Assembly (NCBI GenBank): GCA_963640855.1 | Contig: CAVIAJ010000004.1 | Span: 1 to 64,000 of the forward strand | Length of the DNA stretch: 64,000 nucleotides | Origin: Methanarcanum sp963640855 | GTDB taxonomy: Archaea; Thermoplasmatota; Thermoplasmata; Methanomassiliicoccales; Methanomethylophilaceae | Direction: 5' to 3' | Shown: piece by piece, positions 37,674-46,547 of the stretch | How positions within the stretch are numbered: position 1 is the stretch's first letter | Layout of the letters: each line of letters opens with the position of its first letter | Notes under the pieces: generated by a model | Told to the model about the DNA's origin: nothing | Database searches by the model: none | The model's input: the letters and a program-made list of their open reading frames with translations, nothing else | Made by a program: the position numbers and the translations under genes

Positions 37674-39074
37674 ATGACAACAAAATTCACTAAGATGGCA
37701 TACGACAAAGCAGATGACATGCTTTTCGGACATGCAAAGAAGCCCGTCTCATACGGTCTTGGAATCAAGGTCGGAGCAGGCAGAGTTATCCCTGAGATCA
37801 ACTACGCACCCAGGCCCGGAACTGAGAAATCAGTCGAGAGGATCACCAAAGAGTACGTCGACTACATCTCCAAAGATGCAATCACAAGAGCAGTCACACT
37901 CGGATTCCCCGACCTCCAGCTCGAGACCGAGTGGGTTTCCCAGATGGGAACTGTCCCCGGAATGGCAGCATCGGTTGTTTCCGGACAGAAAGCAATCACA
38001 GAGAAATTCCACAAAGAGTACGGAATCAACCTCGCTGTAAGGCACACAATCCCCGACCAGCGTGAGGCAGAGCACGGACTCAGGCTCGGAATGGACAAGA
38101 AATTCGCATACCCCGAGAAGTTCTACGAGTGCTGTGAAGCAGCATGTGAGAACGGTGCGGATGTCCTCTCCGTCGAATCTGTCGGCGGTAAAGAGTTCGC
38201 AGATTACGCTGTCACACACGGTGACATCACTGCTTTCCTCTTCGGTGTCGGTTACCTCGGTTCAATCGATATGGAAAACATCTGGACTGAAATGGTCAAG
38301 ATTGCAAAGAAGAACAAAGTAATCGCTGGCGGTGACACAAACTGTTCCGGAGCAAACGTCTCGATGTTCATGGCAGGAGGTCTCCTCGACAACGATGTTC
38401 AGAGAACCTTCTCCGCAGTAACAAGGGCAATCTCCGCAGCAAGGACAATGGTCGCAGTTGAGGCAGGCGCATCCGGACCTGACAAGGACTGCGGATACGA
38501 GGGCCCCATAATCAAGTCGATTACCGGTACCCCCTGTGCACAGGAAGGTAAGAACTGTCAGTGCGCACACGCAGATCTTCAGGGTAACCTGATGGCTCAG
38601 TGCTGTGATCTCTGGTCCAACGAATCTGTCGAGTACCACCCCGAATTCGGTGGTTCATCCGTTCAGTGCTGGCTCGGACCTCTCGGATACGAGACCGCAC
38701 TCATGAACACTGCAATCGCAACTGGTCAGGGCAAAGTCCTCAGGGACCTGTACATGACCACCGACAGGACAAGAGGTCCCGAGGGATACATCCTTGCATA
38801 CGACAACGCATGGCAGATCGGTAAGGCAATCGCCGAGAACGGTGACAACTACTACCTCCGTGCAAAAGCAGCAGGTATCACAGCGGCAAAGATCATCCGC
38901 GGCGGATACGACAAGAAAGAGCTCATCCTCACCAAAAAGCAGCTCGATGTTCTCGACAAGATCGTTGTCGAACTCGAGGCACTGCCTGACGACGAGGACA
39001 AGTTCTTCGACTACTGCTCGAAGAAGTACGCAAACGATGTACCTACCTTCAACCCGAAGTCCTACGGCTTCTGA
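37674..39074 (+). CDS. mtaB: Methanol:corrinoid methyltransferase
   Basis: MtaB is a zinc enzyme that activates methanol and methylates MtaC, the first step of methanogenesis from methanol. The 466-residue product keeps the zinc ligands known from the family: Glu168 in SVESVGG, Cys224 in DTNCSGAN and Cys273 in KDCGYEGP. The start at 37674 has GGAGG at 37660-37664. Codon use is strongly C-ending, as for highly expressed genes. Two hairpins follow. Confidence 0.97.
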   Translation: MTTKFTKMAYDKADDMLFGHAKKPVSYGLGIKVGAGRVIPEINYAPRPGTEKSVERITKEYVDYISKDAITRAVTLGFPDLQLETEWVSQMGTVPGMAASVVSGQKAITEKFHKEYGINLAVRHTIPDQREAEHGLRLGMDKKFAYPEKFYECCEAACENGADVLSVESVGGKEFADYAVTHGDITAFLFGVGYLGSIDMENIWTEMVKIAKKNKVIAGGDTNCSGANVSMFMAGGLLDNDVQRTFSAVTRAISAARTMVAVEAGASGPDKDCGYEGPIIKSITGTPCAQEGKNCQCAHADLQGNLMAQCCDLWSNESVEYHPEFGGSSVQCWLGPLGYETALMNTAIATGQGKVLRDLYMTTDRTRGPEGYILAYDNAWQIGKAIAENGDNYYLRAKAAGITAAKIIRGGYDKKELILTKKQLDVLDKIVVELEALPDDEDKFFDYCSKKYANDVPTFNPKSYGF

Positions 39075-39097
39075 GTTGATGTAAAGTAGACATCAAG

Positions 39098-39121
39098 GGG
39101 TCGGTCGCAAGACCGATCCCG
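39098..39121 (+). terminator. First hairpin after mtaB
   Basis: Ten-base arms from GGGGTCGGTC and GACCGATCCC around GCAA, one wobble pair, 23 bases past the mtaB stop. Confidence 0.6.
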
Positions 39122-39197
39122 AAACATCTTCTCGGCACACCCAATGTAATCATCTATTCCTCTTATTCTGCAAGTGCCGAAAGACGTACCTCCGTGT

Positions 39198-39232
39198 ACG
39201 GCGGCCCCGTTTCAGGGTGACGGGGCCGCCGT
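39198..39232. terminator. Very strong GC-rich hairpin between mtaB and a convergent small gene
   Basis: Perfect 13-base arms ACGGCGGCCCCGT and ACGGGGCCGCCGT around nine bases. It lies in an otherwise AT-rich 280-base gap and probably ends transcription from both sides. Confidence 0.65.
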
Positions 39233-39354
39233 GTCCGGTTCATTTCTGTTATTATAATAATTAAAGAATCAGTATCTGTCCCCGCAATAACAGAAAAAAA
39301 ATCAATGCTTCCGGACAGTTTAACCGCCCGGATTTGCTGTTTGGAAAAATCAGA

Positions 39355-39675
39355 TTATTCGATCTTTATACTGACATCTCTCTTGATGCCCATGTCGCTG
39401 GCGACTTCCACCGCTTTGATCATCGCACAAGGAACGGGACATGCCGCATGAGGTAACACTTCGGAAGCCCATCTGTAGATATCGGTCTCGAAAACGGGTG
39501 CTTCGAGTTCGGTATACGGGTTGACGGGCTGAACCCTCCATGACATCTTGAGGATGTTGTGACAGTCGCTCTCGATTTCAAGCTTAACTGTTGCATCATC
39601 CTGCTGAACAGCGCGTATAACGCTGACCATCTTGCATACACCTGCATCGCAGGTCACTTTGCATTCGTTTGCCAT
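39355..39675 (-). CDS. Small cysteine-rich protein, DUF6951-like
   Basis: The 106-residue product has N-terminal cysteines (C5, C9, C14), SDCHNI in the middle and the late motif HAACPVPCAMIKAVEVA. This layout resembles small methanogen proteins (DUF6951) found near corrinoid methyltransferases; the match is from memory of the motif. The cysteines could bind a metal or cluster. Function unknown. It is convergent to mtaB. Confidence 0.7.
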   Translation of the reverse strand: MANECKVTCDAGVCKMVSVIRAVQQDDATVKLEIESDCHNILKMSWRVQPVNPYTELEAPVFETDIYRWASEVLPHAACPVPCAMIKAVEVASDMGIKRDVSIKIE

Positions 39676-39710
39676 AATGTGTCAGATGGTTACACAGTAA
39701 AATATCTTGC

Positions 39711-41249
39711 TCATACACCCTTCAGTTTATCGGGGTCTATTCCGAAAGCTTTCATAATTCTCATCTGGGTATTGTTGATATTTGTGAAGAACGGGGTATC
39801 GAAACCGGGAAGCGTAATCTTCTTAATCGCTTCCATCTGACGTATCAGTTCGTTGAAAGAAAGTCCTTCCAACAGAGCATTGTTCTTCAGACGGTTGATT
39901 ATTTCCGAAGAAAGAATCAGCGAGGCGAATTGGATGAAAACTCTTCCTTCGTAGTTACTTTCATTGTACAGTTTCAGTTTGATGCGGTCCGCATCGTTTC
40001 TCAGATTTTCGAAATTTTTCTGAACACGGTCTCTGTGAAGATAATACCTGAATGCATTTTCGGGATTTTTGACCGAATTACTGATCATGACGATAAATCC
40101 TGCAACCGTGTTGTATGTCATGATGGCCTCTCCGTTTTCCTCGACAAATCTTCCTCCGGGCGTATCTCTTACAATGAAATATTTGTTGTAGAATTCCTCA
40201 TGTTCGGGAACGAAGACTTTGGAATTCAGTTCCTTATGACATTCTTCAATCAATCCGAGGAACAGTGAGAACTCACGTTCGGCATCGGATGCACTGAAAA
40301 TAATGTGAACGAAACATCTCTTTCCGTTGATGTGGTTCATGAAAGACATGACGAAGAACGGTTCGTTGTCGACTATCATGTAATTCTTCAGATCCATTAT
40401 CTTATCCTTGACACGGTCGATTGCTCCTCTTGCGAATTTTGCTTCGGGAGACATCCTCATTATGAAACGGTGGTTGACTGAAAGAAGATCCGAAAGGTTC
40501 TCGTCTGTGTAATAATCGGCATCGAGTACCTCCAAAGTTTTGTTGACATCCAACCAAACTTTCTCATTCTCTCTTCTGCGTATGTCCGTGATGTTCATTG
40601 GCATACGGCTGTACACACCGTAAGTAATGGGCATACTCGACTTCATGTTGTATGTCAGTGTCATGTATGTGGTGGGATTCACGGTAACAATCGGAAGATC
40701 GTTGAAACGGATCATTTCCGTTCTGTTATCGTATGATGAAAGCGATGATGTATGAATTGTATAGAAATCATCATCAAACCTGTCTCTCCATTCCCTGAAA
40801 AAGACGAACAGATTGTTTTCCGATATGTCTCCCAAAACTTCGGCAAGTGCTTCGTCCTGTATCGGTTTATTATACGGAGTGTCACAGTCTATAGACCAAT
40901 ACTTCATCCTGGACATCTCAGTCTGTTCGGAAACGATGTAGAACACACATGAGAGAAGCATTTTCCAACTGTCGGGAAATGCTTCCTTCATAGCGTGTGT
41001 CAATCCGATCTTCTCTGAAACATTCTCGAAGAAGAACATGTGTCCGATCGATCTTACGGTTGCGAACTCATCTTTCTTGTTACCTCTGTTGGGTACTATG
41101 TCCCCTGTCACGGGATCTACATGTCCGAGACATTTTCTCTTGCATTCACACTTCTTCAGTTCCGAGTTCCAGACCGATTCGTTGAGATATGCATAGACCT
41201 TTCCCGTGGATCTGTTCTTCAGATATACGATGGAGGACATGTCTGACAC
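39711..41249 (-). CDS. IS1634-like transposase protein with E-to-Q change
   Basis: The 512-residue protein is a distant paralogue of the one at 35100-36542 (shared KVYAYLNESV, CLGHVDPVTGDIVPN, C-terminal FIQFASLILSSEI). It keeps the first acidic site SSYD (D174) and the second in VLDADYYTDENL (D243), but the catalytic glutamate position reads RDRVQKNFENL, with Gln410. No terminal repeats are seen. Together with its paralogue it brackets mtaCB. Likely inactive for transposition. Confidence 0.75.
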   Translation of the reverse strand: MSDMSSIVYLKNRSTGKVYAYLNESVWNSELKKCECKRKCLGHVDPVTGDIVPNRGNKKDEFATVRSIGHMFFFENVSEKIGLTHAMKEAFPDSWKMLLSCVFYIVSEQTEMSRMKYWSIDCDTPYNKPIQDEALAEVLGDISENNLFVFFREWRDRFDDDFYTIHTSSLSSYDNRTEMIRFNDLPIVTVNPTTYMTLTYNMKSSMPITYGVYSRMPMNITDIRRRENEKVWLDVNKTLEVLDADYYTDENLSDLLSVNHRFIMRMSPEAKFARGAIDRVKDKIMDLKNYMIVDNEPFFVMSFMNHINGKRCFVHIIFSASDAEREFSLFLGLIEECHKELNSKVFVPEHEEFYNKYFIVRDTPGGRFVEENGEAIMTYNTVAGFIVMISNSVKNPENAFRYYLHRDRVQKNFENLRNDADRIKLKLYNESNYEGRVFIQFASLILSSEIINRLKNNALLEGLSFNELIRQMEAIKKITLPGFDTPFFTNINNTQMRIMKAFGIDPDKLKGV

Positions 41250-41366
41250 ATGTTTTATTTAAAATAAAAAGGTGACTGAATTTTATACATATAATCTGGC
41301 ATTAACATTGCTTGATTTGTGTCCCTTATTTAAATAGATTATTTGAAAAACAGATAAAATATTCAG

Positions 41367-41420
41367 ATTATACATAATTAAACATCCGAAAAACGGGGAC
41401 TCTGTATAATCGTTATAAAT
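41367..41420 (+). promoter_or_regulatory. Control region of ramA with inverted ATTATACA elements
   Basis: ATTATACA (41367-41374) and its inverse TGTATAAT (41403-41410) flank 28 bases and sit just before a TATA-like TTATAAAT (41413-41420). The predicted leader is about 50 bases. The element resembles the arms of the dyad at 36545-36567. Confidence 0.45.
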
Positions 41421-41492
41421 ATGCTCCGTCCAATCTCGATTTATATCTCGGGAAACCATACAGAATACACATAGCCAGAGAAGGGCAATATC

Positions 41493-43103
41493 ATGACATA
41501 CGGACTTTCACTCGACATAGGTACAAGCGGTACGAGAGCACACGCCGTCGATCTCTCGAACGGAAAAATTATCTCTACCGCAATGACAAGCTGCCACCCC
41601 TTACCGGGCGCGAACATTATGGATCATCTCACATTCTGTATCAATGTGGGAAGCGACATCGCACACAGGATTCTGATGGATACTGTGAACAAAGTCATCG
41701 CAAATCTGCACATAGATCTGAAACAGGTCGAAAGAGTCGCAATCTGCGGAAACCCCATTCAGCTTTCGCTGTTCCAGAATATCCCTGTCGACGACCTCGC
41801 ATTCGCAGGTGAAAATGCTCAGAGAGTCAACAACATCAAGCAGCAGAAGAGGGATGCAGGCGTATTCAACGCAGCCGCAGTCGGAATGAATGTTCCCGAT
41901 TCCGCTGAATTACTTGTTCCCCCTGCAATCAGACACGAAATCGGTGCGGATGCACTCGCCATGATGTACAAGAGCGGTTTCCTCAATCAGAAAGAGAACT
42001 GTCTCGTAACCGATTACGGTACAAACGCCGAAATGGCTCTCAAAGTCGGTGATGAAATTTACACAGGATCCGCAGCCGCAGGACCTGCGATGGAGGGACA
42101 GTCTATCAAGTACGGTATGCTCGCATCTCCCGGCGCAATCTCCGATTTGGAGTATGAGTTCAGGTGGAGATGTAAAGTTCTTGACGAGAATATGGAAATC
42201 GGAGTCGGAGATCAGTACGACTTCGGACTCGAAATGTGCACGGAAGAAGGACCGATGCACGGCAAAGCGAAAGGAATCACCGGAACGGGTGTCATCGCAG
42301 CCGTTGCCGCGGTGATGGATTCCAACCTCTGGAGAAAAGGAAGTCTCACAACATCGGACAAAAAACTGCACATGCAGGACAACATCTACATCGATTCGCA
42401 GGATGTGCTCGAAGCGTGCAAAGCAATCGGCGCAATGAGGGCGGGTCACTTTGCTCTTCTCGAACACGCGGGTATCAAATTCAGCGACCTTGACATCATG
42501 TACATGGCAGGAGCATCGGGAACATACGTAGATGCGGTAAAGGCGAGAGAAGTAGGTCTTTTACCCCCGCTCTGTAACAAAGTGTACCAGATCGGTAATA
42601 CCTCACTCTCAATGGCTACGGACATCCTCATGAATCCCGAGTTACTTGATAAGTTACAGGATATCGCCAACCAGATCAGGGCAAACCACATCATGTTCGC
42701 AACAGACAAGATCTTCGAAGAAATCTACATTCAGGAACTTGCACTGTGGGAAGAGGGTATGTCTTACGAAATGTACAATGAGAATCTCGCACACTCCGGA
42801 ATTCAGCCTCTGCCTCCCGTAAAAGGAACGCCTGAAGTCTTCAGGATTGTAGAACGTGATATCCCCGATTACGGTGAATACGGACTGACGATTCTCGACG
42901 ATATCGGTACCGTCCTCAACGGAAAATTCGACGGATGCACCAAGTGCGGACTCTGTGTAAAGGAATGTCCCGAACACGCACTGAGTATGGATGACGACGG
43001 AACGTTCCACGTACTCACGAAGAAATGTCTCGGTACCGCCTGCTACAGGTGTCAGATGAAATGCCCTCAGAAGGCATACAAGTACGACAGCCTTACACTC
43101 TGA
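41493..43103 (+). CDS. ramA: RamA-type corrinoid protein reductive activase
   Basis: RamA family proteins use ATP to reduce inactive Co(II) corrinoid proteins back to Co(I). The 536-residue product begins with YGLSLDIGTSGTRAHAVDL, an actin-like ATPase motif, and has NYG/ DYGTNAEMAL and MYMAGASGTYVDA nucleotide-site motifs. The C-terminus carries two [4Fe-4S] motifs: CTKCGLCVKECP near residue 483 and C-x4-C-x2-C-x3-CP near 510-525. Placement beside mtaCB suggests it reactivates MtaC; methylamine corrinoid proteins are an alternative. Confidence 0.93.
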   Translation: MTYGLSLDIGTSGTRAHAVDLSNGKIISTAMTSCHPLPGANIMDHLTFCINVGSDIAHRILMDTVNKVIANLHIDLKQVERVAICGNPIQLSLFQNIPVDDLAFAGENAQRVNNIKQQKRDAGVFNAAAVGMNVPDSAELLVPPAIRHEIGADALAMMYKSGFLNQKENCLVTDYGTNAEMALKVGDEIYTGSAAAGPAMEGQSIKYGMLASPGAISDLEYEFRWRCKVLDENMEIGVGDQYDFGLEMCTEEGPMHGKAKGITGTGVIAAVAAVMDSNLWRKGSLTTSDKKLHMQDNIYIDSQDVLEACKAIGAMRAGHFALLEHAGIKFSDLDIMYMAGASGTYVDAVKAREVGLLPPLCNKVYQIGNTSLSMATDILMNPELLDKLQDIANQIRANHIMFATDKIFEEIYIQELALWEEGMSYEMYNENLAHSGIQPLPPVKGTPEVFRIVERDIPDYGEYGLTILDDIGTVLNGKFDGCTKCGLCVKECPEHALSMDDDGTFHVLTKKCLGTACYRCQMKCPQKAYKYDSLTL

Positions 43104-43108
43104 ATAAA

Positions 43109-43699
43109 TCAGAGGAAGAGGGATCCGGAGAATGCTTCTTCGAGTCCCTCTCCGGTTTTACCGGAAACCATGAATATCGGCACACCGGGACTTATGGTTC
43201 TGAGCCATGAAGAAACTTCGAATATCTTTTCGAAATCGGCTGCATCGATTTTGTTTATCCATAATACATCGGATTTCTGAAGCTGCATCCTGAGGAAATC
43301 TTCCTTCTTTTCTCTCAGTTTCTCAAAACGCATCGCATCGCAGATACCGATGGTATTCACTGCATCCTCGGACACCGTTCCGCGGATTAACTCCCTTACT
43401 TTGTGGGGAAGTGCCAGACCCGTAGGTTCTATAATCAGGATATCGGGATCGAATTCACTCTCGATTTTCTTCATCGTCGCCTGTAACGTTCCCGAAAGCG
43501 TACAGCAGATACATCCTTCCTGAAGCTGAATTGAATTCAGACCGTTGCTGTTTATCGTAGCACCGTCCACTCCGATTTCCCCTGCCTCATTGACAAGAAT
43601 CGTAACTTTCTTACCTGCATCTGTGTACTTTTCCGCTATACGGATGAGAAGCGTAGTCTTTCCGCTTCCGAGGAATCCGCCGACGACATGAATCATCAT
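43109..43699 (-). CDS. CobW/HypB-type G3E GTPase
   Basis: The 196-residue protein has the P-loop GGFLGSGKTTLL (about 7-18), the G3E metal motif GCICCTLSGTL with the CxCC pattern (about 62-72), IIEPTGLALP and the base-specificity NKID. The C-terminal CobW domain is absent, so it is a minimal GTPase. Family members insert metals (Co, Ni, Zn) into target proteins. It ends five bases from ramA and may serve corrinoid or zinc-enzyme maturation; that is inferred from location. Confidence 0.8.
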   Translation of the reverse strand: MMIHVVGGFLGSGKTTLLIRIAEKYTDAGKKVTILVNEAGEIGVDGATINSNGLNSIQLQEGCICCTLSGTLQATMKKIESEFDPDILIIEPTGLALPHKVRELIRGTVSEDAVNTIGICDAMRFEKLREKKEDFLRMQLQKSDVLWINKIDAADFEKIFEVSSWLRTISPGVPIFMVSGKTGEGLEEAFSGSLFL

Positions 43700-43829
43700 A
43701 TTCCGAAATCACGGGACTCGGTTATAATCATATCCGACGGACGTTCCAGCACATCCGTTATACATCGTATCCTCTTTTACATATGCGTGTGCAAATAGGT
43801 TAAATCCAAGTAAGGCCTATTACGGGCTC

Positions 43830-45131
43830 ATGGGATTGATTAAAGCTCTCGCGGGCTCGGTCGGCGGTACTCTCGCGGATCAGTGGAAGGAATTCTTCTA
43901 CTGCGAGTCTCTTCCGAAGGACGTGCTCGTCACCAAAGGACAGAAACAGGTGACGAAGCGTTCGACCAACGTTCACGGTAATGACAATATCATCAGCAAC
44001 GGTTCCGGTATTGCCGTTGCGGACGGTCAGTGTATGATGATCGTCGAGCAGGGAAAGGTCGTCGAGATCTGTTCCGAACCCGGACAGTACACATACGATA
44101 CATCCACGGAACCGAGTGTATTCACAGGCGGTCTTGCGAAAGGTGTAAGGGATATGTTCCGTACCATGGGCAAGCGTTTCACATACGGCGGTGCCACCGG
44201 TAAAGATCAGCGTGTGTACTACTTCAACATCAAGGAACTTGTCGACAACAAATTCGGAACCTCACAGCCGATACCTTTCCGTGTATTGGACAAAAACATC
44301 GGACTCGATGTCGATGTTTCCGTGAGATGTTTCGGTGTGTTCTCATACAAAATCTGCAACCCTATGCTCTTCTATGCAAACGTCTGCGGTAACGTTACGG
44401 ATACATACAAGAGAGACGAACTCGACAGTCAGCTTAAGACAGAGTTCATAGGTGCATTACAGCCCGGTTTCGGTAAACTTTCCGATATGGGTCTCCGTCC
44501 GAATCAGATTGTTTCCCACACAACCGAACTTCAGGATGCGATGAACGAAGCTCTTACCGCAAAATGGCAGGAACTCCGCGGATTGGAAATTGTCAGTGTT
44601 GCAATCGGATCCGTTACACTTCCGCCGGAAGATGCGGAAATGATCAAGGAAGCCCAGCGCACAGCTATACTCAGAGACCCCGGAATGGCAGGTGCAACCC
44701 TTGTAGGTGCACAGGCCGAAGCTCTCAAAGCTGCGGCATCCAACGATGCCGGCGCGATTACCGGACTCATGGGAGTCGGTATGGTCGGCGGACTCGGAGG
44801 AGCCATGGGAATGAATGCAAATCAGTATTACAACATGTCACAGCAGCAGCAACAGCAGCAGATGGCCGCACAGCAGCCTCCTGCGGATGCATGGGCATGT
44901 CCCGGATGCGGAAAGACGGCTACAGGTAAATTCTGTCGGGAATGCGGAACAAAGAAACCCGAAGCACCTGCAGGATGGAAATGCACATGCGGTGCGGAGA
45001 ACACAGGTAAGTTCTGCAGCAACTGCGGTGCAAAGAAGCCCGAGGCAGCCGTCTGTCCGAAATGCGGTTGGAAATCCGCAGATCCGAACAACCCGCCCAA
45101 ATTCTGCCCCGACTGCGGAGAACGCTTCTGA
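43830..45131 (+). CDS. SPFH-domain protein with C-terminal zinc ribbons
   Basis: The 433-residue protein has an SPFH/band-7 type core of the virion-core-like class (QWKEFFYCESLPKDVLVTKG onward to about residue 290), a glycine/methionine stretch, a Q-rich linker (QQQQQQQ near 340) and three short zinc ribbons, each with two CxxC-type pairs (CPGC/CREC, CTC/CSNC, CPKC/CPDC). No transmembrane segment. It is followed 11 bases later by a zinc-ribbon membrane protein, suggesting a membrane-associated scaffold. Confidence 0.82.
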   Translation: MGLIKALAGSVGGTLADQWKEFFYCESLPKDVLVTKGQKQVTKRSTNVHGNDNIISNGSGIAVADGQCMMIVEQGKVVEICSEPGQYTYDTSTEPSVFTGGLAKGVRDMFRTMGKRFTYGGATGKDQRVYYFNIKELVDNKFGTSQPIPFRVLDKNIGLDVDVSVRCFGVFSYKICNPMLFYANVCGNVTDTYKRDELDSQLKTEFIGALQPGFGKLSDMGLRPNQIVSHTTELQDAMNEALTAKWQELRGLEIVSVAIGSVTLPPEDAEMIKEAQRTAILRDPGMAGATLVGAQAEALKAAASNDAGAITGLMGVGMVGGLGGAMGMNANQYYNMSQQQQQQQMAAQQPPADAWACPGCGKTATGKFCRECGTKKPEAPAGWKCTCGAENTGKFCSNCGAKKPEAAVCPKCGWKSADPNNPPKFCPDCGERF

Positions 45132-45142
45132 GGTGAAACCCG

Positions 45143-46420
45143 ATGGGAGATACCATAGAGCACAAGTGTATCAAGTGCGGCGGATCGCTGAACTTCGATG
45201 TCACTTCGCAGAAGGTCAAATGTCCTTACTGCGACGCCGAATACGAAGTATCGGAGCTCATGGCGGATGAAAAAGATCTCGCCAACGAGCTGAAAGACGA
45301 TATTCAGATTCAGATGGATGCAGGTACGGAATGGGATGTCGGAGAGGAAAACTCACTGAATGTCTACTGCTGCGAATCATGCGGCGGTGAAGTATATTCG
45401 GATGAGAACACATCCGCAACAATGTGTCCCTACTGCGGAAACGCAGTTATCCTCAAAGGAAGACTCAGCGGTGTGCTGAAACCCGATCTTGTGGTTCCGT
45501 TCAAGAGAACCAGAGACGATGCAATCAATGCACTCAAAGAGAAATGCAAAGGCAACATCCTTGTTTCAAAGAAATTCGTCAGCGAAAACAAGCTGGATGA
45601 AATCAAAGGTCTCTACGCCCCGTTCTGGATTTACAATGCGGATGTCGATGCGGAATTCAGGTTCACCTGTACCAACGAATCAAGGTATTCGAATTCAGAC
45701 GAGGAAATAATCATCACCGACTACTACTCGGTAATGCGTGCGGGTAACATCAGTTACGAGCACGTTCCGGTTGACGGTTCGAAGAAACTTCCCGACGATT
45801 TAATGGAATCGATCGAACCGTTCTATCATGAAGATGCCGTAGATTTCAAAACAGCATATCTCTCGGGATATCTTGCGGATAAATACGATATTGCGCAGGA
45901 AGAAGCCGTTCCCCGTGCATCCGAGCGTATGTCCAATGAAACCGAAGAAGCGTTCAAAGAGACTCTCGATTACGATACAGTGACCACCAGGGAAAGAGGA
46001 GTGAAGATCTACAACACAACCGCAGACTACATTCTTTATCCTGTCTGGCTCATGAACACCAAGTGGCAGGATAAGACGTTCACATTCGCAATGAACGGAC
46101 AGACCGGAAGGATTGTCGGAAATCTCCCGGTTGCCAAAGGAAAGGCAGTCGGACTCGGTGCGTTTGTATTCGCATTGACTGCATTAATCGGATTCTTCGC
46201 ATTCAACGCATTGCTCGGAGATGCCGCGGTGGGAGGAATCATAGGTATCGTAATAGGAATAATCGCCGCCGCCGGTTTCATGTCCTTCCTTATCCGTCAG
46301 ATTCACGATGTCGTTGCCGACAACCGTGCGTCAGCCTACCGTAAAGAAGGCTCGTTTAATGTTACGCGCAGTTCCGACCGTTTCATGTACAGGAACCGCC
46401 GCGTAGTCAAAAAGAACTGA
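45143..46420 (+). CDS. Zinc-ribbon membrane protein
   Basis: The 425-residue product starts with two zinc ribbons (CIKC/CPYC at about 9-33 and CESC/CPYC at about 77-101), followed by a soluble domain with GLYAPFWIYNADVDAEF, and two adjacent transmembrane helices (about 335-385, VGLGAFVFALTALIGFFAF and a second G/I-rich segment). A basic tail of about 40 residues ends the protein. It forms an operon with the SPFH gene; no enzyme motif seen. Confidence 0.78.
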   Translation: MGDTIEHKCIKCGGSLNFDVTSQKVKCPYCDAEYEVSELMADEKDLANELKDDIQIQMDAGTEWDVGEENSLNVYCCESCGGEVYSDENTSATMCPYCGNAVILKGRLSGVLKPDLVVPFKRTRDDAINALKEKCKGNILVSKKFVSENKLDEIKGLYAPFWIYNADVDAEFRFTCTNESRYSNSDEEIIITDYYSVMRAGNISYEHVPVDGSKKLPDDLMESIEPFYHEDAVDFKTAYLSGYLADKYDIAQEEAVPRASERMSNETEEAFKETLDYDTVTTRERGVKIYNTTADYILYPVWLMNTKWQDKTFTFAMNGQTGRIVGNLPVAKGKAVGLGAFVFALTALIGFFAFNALLGDAAVGGIIGIVIGIIAAAGFMSFLIRQIHDVVADNRASAYRKEGSFNVTRSSDRFMYRNRRVVKKN

Positions 46421-46430
46421 AACTCTTTCG

Positions 46431-46457
46431 GGAAAGAGGGATTGATTCCCTCTTTCC
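46431..46457 (+). terminator. Hairpin terminator after the zinc-ribbon gene
   Basis: Eleven-base perfect arms GGAAAGAGGGA and TCCCTCTTTCC around five bases, followed shortly by TTTTT. Confidence 0.7.
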
Positions 46458-46547
46458 GACTGTTTTTATTATAAATGCCGGACTTATAACAGTAAGTCCG
46501 AATCTTATTAATGATATGTATAAAAACAAGTTTTTGAATGCCTAAAT

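Noticed and set aside
35100..41249. Composite transposon carrying mtaCB between two insertion sequences
   Set aside because: The two transposase-like proteins are divergent, no terminal inverted repeats or target duplications are seen, and each lacks a catalytic residue.
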